DNA of 64,000 nt from an uncultured Pirellulales bacterium (GTDB taxonomy: Bacteria; Planctomycetota; Planctomycetia; Pirellulales; Thermoguttaceae). Below, piece by piece: positions 29,723 through 38,100 of this stretch. Below the pieces are notes generated by a model, which was given only the letters and a program-made list of their open reading frames with translations, was not told the DNA's origin and did no database searches. Within the stretch, counting starts at the first letter, position 1; each line of letters opens with the position of its first letter. The position numbers were made by a program, and so were the translations under genes. The stretch lies in assembly GCA_938015445.1 (NCBI GenBank), contig CALLPE010000005.1, positions 79,308-143,307 on the forward strand. Direction: 5' to 3'.

Positions 29723-30541
29723 ATGTGCGAACTGTTAGGGCTGTGCTTCAACCGACCGGTTCGTCCTGAAATATCGTTCCGTGGATTTCGCCGCCGGGCT
29801 GAAGGAAATCCCGACGGCTGGGGAATAGCCCGATTCGAAGGCGCGGCCTGCCAAGTCTTCAAAGAGCCGGTTCGGGCCGACAGCAGCCCGCTGGCCGAGT
29901 TCCTCCGCGATTACCAGCTTCTGGAAAGCACGATCTTCATCGCCCATGTGCGCAAATCCAGCCGCGGTGGTGTAGCTCTGCGCAACACGCATCCTTTCGT
30001 GCGCGTGTTCCAACGCAGGGAAGTTGTGCTTGCCCACAACGGCACCCTCAACTTGGAAGATGCAAGCTTAGACGAGAAGTTCCAGGCGGTGGGCGAGACA
30101 GACTCGGAACGGTTGCTTTGCTTGTTGCTGTCGGACATGTGGCAGCGATGCATCGGCTTCGATGCTTATCAAGCCATCGAGCAGCTCTTCCAGCAGTACA
30201 ACCAGTACGGAACCATGAACGTGCTGTTTTCCGAAGGAGAGCATCTTTACGCCTACACCGAGAGCAAGGCATATCGGCCGGCCCACGACGACGAGCAAAA
30301 ACGCCCGCGCAACGGCCTTCACGTGGTCGGCCGCCAAGCGCCGTTCGGCAAGGTCTCGCTGGCAGACGAGGATTGGGAAATCGATCTGGACGAGCAAGAA
30401 GCGACTGGCCAACAGGGCGTGATAGTCGCCACCTGGCCGTTGACCACCGGCGAACACGAAAACTGGCAGCGGCTTCCGCCCGGCAAGCTGACGGTTTTCA
30501 AGGCCGGACGACAAGTGTACCCTTCCGGGCCACAAACGTAA
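29723..30541 (+). CDS. Class II glutamine amidotransferase domain protein (YafJ-like)
   Basis: A standalone Ntn-type glutaminase of 272 residues. Met is followed directly by Cys2 (MCELLGLCFNRP), the N-terminal nucleophile after Met removal. Other family motifs are NPDGWGIARFEG, IAHVRKSSRGGVALRNTHPF and VLAHNGTLN. No synthase or transferase domain is attached, so the ammonia acceptor is unknown. The ATG at 29723 is chosen because it exposes the Cys; AAGGGCCAGG lies just upstream. A diverged ~20-bp direct repeat (CGCGGGCA core at 29684 and 29704) sits in the leader, with the second copy running into the ATG. Confidence 0.85.
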   Translation: MCELLGLCFNRPVRPEISFRGFRRRAEGNPDGWGIARFEGAACQVFKEPVRADSSPLAEFLRDYQLLESTIFIAHVRKSSRGGVALRNTHPFVRVFQRREVVLAHNGTLNLEDASLDEKFQAVGETDSERLLCLLLSDMWQRCIGFDAYQAIEQLFQQYNQYGTMNVLFSEGEHLYAYTESKAYRPAHDDEQKRPRNGLHVVGRQAPFGKVSLADEDWEIDLDEQEATGQQGVIVATWPLTTGEHENWQRLPPGKLTVFKAGRQVYPSGPQT

Positions 30542-30649
30542 CCGACCAATTACGCCACAGTATGAATCGCCAACAACTACACCTGCGGCAGCGGCGGCAA
30601 AACGTCTGACCGGCGGAAAGAAATCCCGGGCGAACGCCGGCAAACCAAG

Positions 30650-31513
30650 TCACTCGAGCCCGGTACTGGGATAGGTCGTAGGAATCTCGCTCGGCGCAGC
30701 AGTTGCAAGGACGGTGGGCTGCTTCTCGTCCTCGATAGGCGGCAGCCGGCGCACTTGGAAAGCCGAAGTTTCGCTCTCTTCCGATTCGCGCGATACGGGC
30801 ACAAGCGTACCCGGATGCGAGTCCGGCTGTATGGGCACTGGTCCGAATGCCTCCTGCGCCATGCGACCGAAGCTGGCCACAACGGCCGGCAGCGATGTGC
30901 CGCTGGGTGTGGCGTGGGATTGTGCGGCCTGTTCGTCACTCGGCGACACTAGACCGCTTTGCTGCTTGTTCGGCGGTAACCATTGCAGCGGTGGCCCGCC
31001 GGCTGCGCGCACTGTGGCAGCGGCGGCGCCGATGCCATCGAGTTGCGGCCTGACGGGACAGCCGTTCTTGCAGTCGGCAGACGGTGTGGGCGCGGCAGCT
31101 TCGGCCATGAACGGCTCGGGCGGATAACGCCGCTCGGAGTTCTCGGTCACAACATCGGTGGTGAATCGCCCATCCGGCAATGCGCCCTCAGATGGCTTTT
31201 GCTTCACCGCCATGTTAAGCTCCGCGGTCGGCTGTAATGAAGCATCCGCCGAGAATGCCAACACGGGGGTTTGCGGCTTTTCGGGTTCGGCCTGGCCGGT
31301 GGAGACGTGCGCTCTAGCGGCCTTCGGCTGCTGGGCGGCATTGCTGTCCGACTGGGGTTTAGGCTGCTCGACTACGATTGCGGAAACGGCGGGTTTCTGC
31401 CCATCCTCTTTCGGCGCGAGCATCTGCCAGACCACCGGATGACTGGCAATGTTCCACCACAGCGCCGCGATGACCAACACCAGCCACAACACACTTGCTG
31501 CTATCCGTGGCAT
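30650..31513 (-). CDS. Hypothetical single-pass membrane protein, Pro/Gln/Ala-rich
   Basis: No family recognised. The 287-residue protein begins MPRIAASVLWLVLVIAALWW, one membrane helix. The rest is a hydrophilic, disorder-like region rich in Pro, Ala, Gln and Ser, with a central Cys pair (ADCKNGCPVRP). It is probably anchored in the inner membrane with the tail outside. AAGGAT 7 nt before the ATG at 31513 supports this start over one nine codons upstream. The architecture resembles the lipoprotein gene at 53140-54027, but I see no clear sequence homology. Confidence 0.65.
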   Translation of the reverse strand: MPRIAASVLWLVLVIAALWWNIASHPVVWQMLAPKEDGQKPAVSAIVVEQPKPQSDSNAAQQPKAARAHVSTGQAEPEKPQTPVLAFSADASLQPTAELNMAVKQKPSEGALPDGRFTTDVVTENSERRYPPEPFMAEAAAPTPSADCKNGCPVRPQLDGIGAAAATVRAAGGPPLQWLPPNKQQSGLVSPSDEQAAQSHATPSGTSLPAVVASFGRMAQEAFGPVPIQPDSHPGTLVPVSRESEESETSAFQVRRLPPIEDEKQPTVLATAAPSEIPTTYPSTGLE

Positions 31514-32024
31514 GAACGATCCTTGTGGGGACCACGCCATGTGGGAACGCTACACTGGCCACCAGGGTCGCGCCATTACGAACAAGGCGGCTTGTCTGGC
31601 TCGCCGGCGGTAGCTTCTCTGTACTACAGACGTTTAACTTTCCACCACAAACATTACACCGCAGCGGCGGCCAGGCAATCGGCAAGGCGAAGTGCTACTG
31701 GCAAATCTTGGCCGAAGGGATCGGACGGCGCCGGTTGCGAAAACAGTGCCTAGAAAACGCAGCAGAGAAACCGCGCAAGGTTTTCTGAAGCTGCCGCTAG
31801 TGAGCCAACCGGCAGACAATAGCACGCCCGCGCGGCGACTTCGCAGCCCGCGCCGCAAATCGGTCTGGCCCGCCCCAGCGTAGCAGGTCCGCACAAGAAT
31901 GCTGCGTTGCCGAACCGCTGGCTGTCTTGCACGGACTTGTTGAGTGTCTTGCGGTGACTTGTTGCGCGTGGTGAGGTGAGTTGTTGGATGTGGTGGTGTG
32001 AGTTGTTGGGTGTCTTCGCGCGAC
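31514..32024. other. Intergenic region downstream of hsp70
   Basis: 511 bp without a credible gene. The 22-bp six-copy array that begins inside hsp70 fills 31912-32024. The remaining ~400 bp shows nothing recognisable. Confidence 0.6.
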
Positions 32025-32043
32025 TCATTGGCTGTCTTCCCGG
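31912..32043. repeat. 22-bp tandem array, 6 copies, anchored on the hsp70 stop codon
   Basis: Six steps of exactly 22 bp start at 31912, 31934, 31956, 31978, 32000 and 32022. The copy at 32022-32043 is the 3' end of hsp70 and holds its TGA (32025-32027) and last codons. Downstream copies share the cores gacttgttg / gagttgttg and tgtctt in fixed phase, with divergence between copies. Confidence 0.92.
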
Positions 32044-33848
32044 ACGCTGAATTCCAGCTTCCAGCGGCCGGGAATGCGGGTGCCCACGCACCACAGCTCC
32101 AGCACGCCCAGTTCGGTCAATCGGGCGTGGAAGCGCACGGGCACGCACGGTTCGTCGATCGACTGGTCGGCCGGCAGAACTGCTTCTAGCGAGTCGGTTT
32201 CTTGAAGCTCCTCGGGCGACCAATAGGCCAGCAGATCGCCTGGCCGGTCCTGCTTGCGCACCGAAGAGCTGAAGAAGCGGAAGCAGGCCGGCTCGCCGAC
32301 GACCAGCCCGATTTCGTCCGAAGGCACGTCCGTTTCGGTGCCTTCCTCCATTCCGATGGGCACGACGCACAAGGCGCGCAATGGCCGCTGCGCGCCCGGC
32401 ACCGCCAGGGCGGCGGTTTCGATGCCCACGTAGTACGCCCGGGCCGTGCCGCCGCGGATGCGCACTCCGCCCCGCTGTTTGCTCCACGCGTAGTAGGCGG
32501 CGCCGCGGGCGACGGCATGGTCTAGGTCCATCGAGCCTTCCAGCACGCGCGGAGCCGCCCGCTGGCCGAACCATTCGGCCATTACTTCCAGCAAGCGCTG
32601 GCGGAGCACTTCGGCCTTGAACACGCCGCCGTTGAATAGCACGTGTGTAGGACGCACCGGCTGGTTGGAGGCGCTATCGGCTTCGCTCGACTGCCCGCCC
32701 CCGTGTGCCTGCAAGAACATCGCCAGATGCCGGGTGATGGCTGTGTCGGTCTCGAACGGCAGGCCGATCTCTTGGAAGCCGGAAACCCTTCGCCGGGCGG
32801 GCCGATCGGTGACGCGACAATGCGGGAAGAAGCCTTCCAGTAATAATTGCTCCAGGCTATGCCGCTCGATTTCTACCGACACCGTGCCGCCCACCACTCG
32901 TTTGCCGCGTCCCAGGATGGAAACGGGGAATGTTTCTGGTTTGTCAGCCGCAGGGGCCAACAGCGCCTCCTTGGCGTTGCGGCAGGAGTGCCACAGGGCC
33001 ACCGATTGCCACGGATCGAGCTGGATGCCTTTTTCGGCGAACCGTGCGGCGACGAAATGGGCCGCGGTCAAGTCCATGTTGTCGCCGCCCACCAGCAGAT
33101 GGTTGCCGACAGCCATCCGCCGTAGCACCAGTTCGCCGTCTTCTTCGGCCACGGCCACCAGGGTCAGGTCGGTGGTGCCGCCACCGACGTCGCACACCAG
33201 CAGCACGTCGCCCAGCTTCAGCACCCGCCGCCAGCGCGGCCCTGTCTCGGCCAGCCACGAGTACACGGCTGCCTGCGGTTCTTCCAGCAGCAGAAGGTCC
33301 TGGGGCAGTCCGGCGGCCAACGCGGCTTCGCGCGTCAGTTCCCGGGCGCTGGCGTCGAACGAGGCCGGCACGGTCAGCACCACGTGTTGCTGGGTGATTG
33401 GGGCGTCGGGAAAGGCATGTTCCCAGGCCGCCGCCAGATGCTCCAGATAACGCTGCGAAGCGGTCACGGGCGACACCTTGGCTACCTCCGCCGGGGCATT
33501 CCAGGGCAGAATCGGCTGCCGCCGGTCAACCCGACTGTGACATAGCCACGATTTGGCAGCCCCGACGGTCCGGTGCGGGGCTTCGGCGGCCTTGCGTCGG
33601 GCAAGCTCGCCGACGACGAAATCTCGCCCCGCAGCCCACGGCAAGTCGAACACCCCACCGGTACACTCGTGCTCGGGCGCCAGGTACAAGAACGACGGCA
33701 GCGTAGTGCGGGATTCGACCACGCCGGGCGCCACCAACTGCGGAATGCCCAGCACAGAAACCTGCGGCTCTTCTGCATCCAAAGACGCATACGCCAGCAC
33801 GCTGTTGGTGGTACCCAAGTCGATGCCAATCACGTATTTTGCACTCAT
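32025..33848 (-). CDS. Hsp70 family protein (DnaK-like ATPase)
   Basis: A 607-residue actin-fold ATPase of the Hsp70 superfamily. Nucleotide-binding motifs are IGIDLGTTNSVLAY (phosphate 1), LLVCDVGGGTTDLTLV (phosphate 2), LLEEPQAAVYSWL and HVLFNGGVFKAEVLRQRL (adenosine). Insertions such as HSRVDRRQPILPW are absent from DnaK. The C-terminal ~130 residues do not show a clear DnaK substrate-binding domain or lid. AAGGAGT about 12 nt before the ATG supports the start. A DUF2760 gene lies 272 bp upstream on the same strand, a pairing also known elsewhere, so they probably work together. Clients unknown. Confidence 0.87.
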   Translation of the reverse strand: MSAKYVIGIDLGTTNSVLAYASLDAEEPQVSVLGIPQLVAPGVVESRTTLPSFLYLAPEHECTGGVFDLPWAAGRDFVVGELARRKAAEAPHRTVGAAKSWLCHSRVDRRQPILPWNAPAEVAKVSPVTASQRYLEHLAAAWEHAFPDAPITQQHVVLTVPASFDASARELTREAALAAGLPQDLLLLEEPQAAVYSWLAETGPRWRRVLKLGDVLLVCDVGGGTTDLTLVAVAEEDGELVLRRMAVGNHLLVGGDNMDLTAAHFVAARFAEKGIQLDPWQSVALWHSCRNAKEALLAPAADKPETFPVSILGRGKRVVGGTVSVEIERHSLEQLLLEGFFPHCRVTDRPARRRVSGFQEIGLPFETDTAITRHLAMFLQAHGGGQSSEADSASNQPVRPTHVLFNGGVFKAEVLRQRLLEVMAEWFGQRAAPRVLEGSMDLDHAVARGAAYYAWSKQRGGVRIRGGTARAYYVGIETAALAVPGAQRPLRALCVVPIGMEEGTETDVPSDEIGLVVGEPACFRFFSSSVRKQDRPGDLLAYWSPEELQETDSLEAVLPADQSIDEPCVPVRFHARLTELGVLELWCVGTRIPGRWKLEFSVREDSQ

Positions 33849-34120
33849 CGTGCGCTGCTACTCCTTTTGCTGTTTGCTGTTGCTGTCGTTATGGGCGGCC
33901 AGGCGATACACAGCAAAGGGCTTGGCCGATCGATCGCAGGCCAATCGAAAGCGCTGCTCCGCCAAGCTTCGTAGCACTGACCGCGCCCGCCAGGTCGCGG
34001 AATTCTCGCCACGCGAACCAGCGCGAAGCAAAGCGTAGAACTCTCGTCGCCCGGGACGGGCCGGGAAACACTGTTGCCACCGGCGTCCGGGCAGACATTG
34101 GGAAAACAGCCATCGGGAAA

Positions 34121-34672
34121 CTATTGTATTTCCACTTCCACGGGGGCGACGACGCGGGCTGCTGCGGTGCTGCCGGTCCACACCGGCAATTCGCAGCGGG
34201 TAGCCTCCCAACCCGGATGCACCACCCGACCGCGAAACGGCGGAACCCCGTCTACGCGACCGGTCAGATGGAACCGGGCGGGATCGAAGCCGGCAGGCAC
34301 TTCGATCGGCTGGCCTTCCGCCTGCGAACAAGCCGGCCGCAAGGCGAACATCCGTTCCAGCACCTTGCGACACTGGCTATGCACGTCGCGCACCGCCGCC
34401 GCAATCTGGGCGTCGGTGTACCCGGTCAGGTCCTCCTGAATGAAGTCTACGAAGCGGGCCTCGCGCTGCAAAGCCGCCAGCAAGGTCAGGGCCTCGCTGC
34501 GCACCGGTTTGGCCGGCGGTGCTGGAGCCGGGGTTGATTTCGGCTTTTCTAGCTGCGGCGGGGCTGGCTCGGCCGCAGGCGGCAGCGCGAGAACCTCGTC
34601 GATCCGCTGCGCGAAGCCCCCCTTGAACAACGCCAAAAAAAACAGACGGAAGGCCACCCAAATGCGTCTCAT
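34121..34672 (-). CDS. DUF2760 domain protein, probable Hsp70 partner
   Basis: A 183-residue protein. The N-terminal hydrophobic patch (WVAFRLFFLALF) may touch the membrane. A Pro/Ala-rich linker (about 30-58) precedes the DUF2760 core, with EALTLLAALQREARFVDFIQED, YTDAQIAAAVRDVH and the end GWEATRCELPVWTG. DUF2760 has no assigned biochemical activity; its recurrent feature is adjacency to an Hsp70-like gene, as here. The start has only a weak G-rich site upstream. Confidence 0.8.
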   Translation of the reverse strand: MRRIWVAFRLFFLALFKGGFAQRIDEVLALPPAAEPAPPQLEKPKSTPAPAPPAKPVRSEALTLLAALQREARFVDFIQEDLTGYTDAQIAAAVRDVHSQCRKVLERMFALRPACSQAEGQPIEVPAGFDPARFHLTGRVDGVPPFRGRVVHPGWEATRCELPVWTGSTAAARVVAPVEVEIQ

Positions 34673-35103
34673 GCCACAACCCCGTTGTGAGTGTCTGCCC
34701 AGGCCGGTCGGCTAACCACTTCGGTCAGACGTCCGAGCATCGCTTAACCCTGAGCATCGACCAACCCTCTATGCATCGGTGAAGAACCGTATCAAACCAC
34801 AGAGTTGGCTAGCCTGCAACCGGGTGAACGAACGTGCCTGGCAGGATCGTATGGCGGCGTTGAGTCGGAGACCGGGGGGCAGCCCTTGCAACGCAGTTAT
34901 TTTAGGACGCACCTTGGCTGCGGCCCGTTTGAAGCGTGCGTAGCCTGTCGCACGTGGGGGCGGCACGCTAAAAGCGTCCGTAGGCTGTCGGTCGTGGCGC
35001 CGGCCCGCGATAATATGCCGGTTGTCCGTGCAACAATGAGCAGGCCGAAAGGGATCATGAGCCTGTTGGCTCGCCGGGGCGGAAAGCCATTCCAAACCGC
35101 TGC
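34673..35103. other. Intergenic region between the pseudopilin locus and DUF2760
   Basis: 431 bp without a gene, containing a 40-bp tandem duplication (34934-35013). No promoter or terminator could be assigned with confidence. Confidence 0.55.
34934..35013. repeat. 40-bp tandem duplication, diverged
   Basis: Two adjacent 40-bp units align without gaps (34934-34973 and 34974-35013), with about ten substitutions. Shared blocks include gcgt.cgtag.ctgtcg and a cggc-cgc end. It sits ~90 bp beyond the stop of the GspK-like gene. Confidence 0.75.
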
Positions 35104-38100
35104 TTATTCGATGAACCGTCGCAGCAGGATGCAGTTCTCCACGTTAAGGTCTTGCCCGCGCTGGAATCCCACCGGGATGCTGCGGTCGATGATGTAGAAC
35201 GCCCGGTATCGCTGCACCTCGCCGGTGTCGATTCCCAATTCGGGCCCCAGCTCGAAACCGCCGGGCAAATTGGGATTGGGGCGAACTTCGAAATAGCCGA
35301 CCGTGATCCAAATCGCATACACGTTCGACTGCGTGGTGACCAGGTTCGCCAGCCGCATCAGGTTGCGGTAATAGAAATATGGATTCCGGTCGGTGTTGTC
35401 GGCCGGATTGGTCGATTGCCAGCGGAACAATGGCCTGCCGGGATCGTCCGGATCGCTGCGTAACAGGGTGTGGTCGATTTCCCTGGGCGAGCCGAAGCCT
35501 GCAAGCCCCAATTCACCGCCAGCGAACGAGCGGAAGGGACGAGCGAAGAAGGTGGGCGCATCGGCACTGACGTCCAAGATACGAGTGCCGGTTCCATACC
35601 CGCGGCGGCTGCGCACGAACTTCGACCACAGCCCCGGCACCGCCAGCCGCTGATCGTGCCAGTTCATCAGCCCTATGAACACATCTTCGCTGAAGATGGT
35701 GTTCAGGTTGATGCGTCCCGGCTCGCGGTAGCGCGGAATTTTGTTGGCCGGTGGATGGAAGCGGTGATCTCCCCCGGTGGCCGCCTCAGGATCCACTTGT
35801 ACCTCGCAACCGATGAAACGCGATTGCACCCCCACGTAATTGAGAATCCGATGCCACTGTGGCGAAGCCGACGCGCCGGAAGGGCCCGAGAAGAAGAAGT
35901 TCAGCAGGTGAGGGAACGGCACGTTTTCGGGCGTGGTGGCGTCGTATGGATTGGGGGACACATTGGGCTTGATGAAACTGTAGTAAACGTGCGAGCTTTG
36001 CTCGCGGCGTGCCAGCAGCTTCGACGACGGCAACGCCGGCACCAGCAGCAGTTCCAGTTCGCTGACAAACGGTCGATTGTTCCACGTCAGCCAGGGGAAG
36101 GGGACCATCGGGTAGCCACGGTACAAAGCACTGGGTGTCCCGATGGGCGGCCCGAACGGCTTGTTCAGGTAACCCAAGGTGTGCTCGAATGGCTCGTTGA
36201 AATGGTGTTCGGGCACTGCGCCGCCGCCGGGCGAAAAGGCCCCGTTCTTGAACGTCGGCTCCTGCACCCAGAGGTTGTTTATGCCCCCATGGACTCGCTG
36301 CTCGGCCTCGCCCCGCTGCCGGGTCTCGAAAAACAACGGGTCCGACTTTGGGTAGTCGCTCGGTGTATGAACGCCGTTGAACGCCGTCAGGTCCACCGAC
36401 AACGAATCGACCGTGCGATAAGGATTGTACACGGGGTGATACTCGGCCTTCGGGTTGGCCAGCCGTTGCAAGTGCAGGACGCGGAACCGCGCCGTGGTTC
36501 CGGTGCGGTTGATCGCCGGCAAGTCTTCGGCATCCTCTTTGCGCATTTTTTCGCTGTCCAAAGGCTCGTCGTAAGGCGTAGGATAGCCTTCGCCTTCCTT
36601 GTACGGCTCGCCCATCGGGTCGTTTTCCGGATACCCGTCCCTCGGCTCGGAGATGTTCAACCGCCGGGGCCTGTTGACTACCACGGCCACGGCCGGTTGC
36701 ACTGGGGCCGGGGGCTGATCGGCCCCGCCAATGACCTTGTTGTTGAGGACCTCGACCTGATTGGACTGGGGGTTGGAATTGGGTGTCAGCACGATCCGCC
36801 GGGTTTGGTTGAGGTTCTTGTCCACGCGCTCGCCGATGTAACTGATCCCTGCCCCGCCGGCAGGATTGCCAGGTCCCACCACGCAGTAACGGCCGGGCAG
36901 AATGGGCGCAACGTTGTTGGCTATTGTTCCGTCGGGATAAAAAGTCCCTGGTCCGGCCGCCAATCCCGCAGGCGGCGCACTCATATCGACGAAGTAGACG
37001 GTGCGGTCGATGTCGGGCCGTTGGACGGGGTCGTCGGGGTCGGGCTGTTCTTCGTCGCCGCCGGCTCGTACCACGATCACGCGCCACACAGGGGCTCCGC
37101 CCGGTGCACGTTGATTGAGCTGTACCCCCCGAGGCACCCCCTGAGGCCCAACCGCTCCCGAATACAAATCTCCCTGTGGCGGCGCCAATACACTCTGCGG
37201 ATTGAACAGCTCGAAGAACAATGCCCCCTGCGGACGCAGCCGCTGGTCGAAGTCTTCGTCGGGTTCTTCGGCGTTCGGGTCTTTGGCCTTGGTGAACTTC
37301 TTGCTCGGATCGGTGTCCAGGTCTTCGGTCCTTCGGTCGTGCCACGCTACGGCCTCGGTCAACAGCAGCTCCGGTCGCTCGCAGCCGTACACCACGTGAA
37401 CTTGGTCCGCTGGATTGGGATTCCAGCCCGATGCGGTAAAGGGGTTCACCACGTACGCAAATCGGGTCATGATCGAGTCGCGATCGTAGAAATCGACCAC
37501 GTTGACTGCCCACTGGGCGATCATCCGGCAGGTCTGCTGGCGGCTGCCCGTCTGGCGGTCCAAGTAATCCAGATCGGCCAGCAGCAACATCAGCACGTAC
37601 AGGTAGCGGGCCTGGAGTTCCTGCGGAGTATAAGGCGGGGTGCGGCCGGGTTCGAGCTGCTGTCCGGGACGGCCGTTGTTAAAGTGGTCCATCGGAACAG
37701 CCACCGTGGCGCTGGGGCTGACGTACAGGGCAATTTGTTCGCTTGGCGCCTCGTTATCCACCACCCCGTCGCCGTTGTCGTCGCGGCCGTTGCCCAATGC
37801 ACGGTTCAGATCGAGTTTCCCACCGGCTAGCACTTCCGGCGGCAGCAACTGGGGCCAAACAGCGGGCGGGGCGCCCCGGGCCATAAGTAAATCGGTTATA
37901 TGATGAGCACGCCGCGCCGGCAGCGCGCTGCGGAGTTGCGGCGGCATGGCCGGTGCCGGCAAGGGGAGCGACCAGCTATCGGTGGTTACCTGATGCCGTC
38001 GGGGAACAAGCAGCGAGTAACCCACCTGCTCGCCCGGCGGAACGTACAACGTCAGGTTGTACAACCGGCTGGGCAGCGTAGGGGCGTCTTTGTCGAATGG

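Noticed and set aside
29684..29725. A further start-anchored array before the glutamine amidotransferase gene
   Set aside because: Only an 8-bp core is shared between two ~20-bp segments and gaps are needed; too weak to list as a repeat.
35470..37830. A 786-codon plus-strand open frame opposite the GspK-like gene
   Set aside because: Antisense frame in GC-rich DNA; no domain or credible start context, while the minus-strand gene has a pilin-like N-terminus and operon context.
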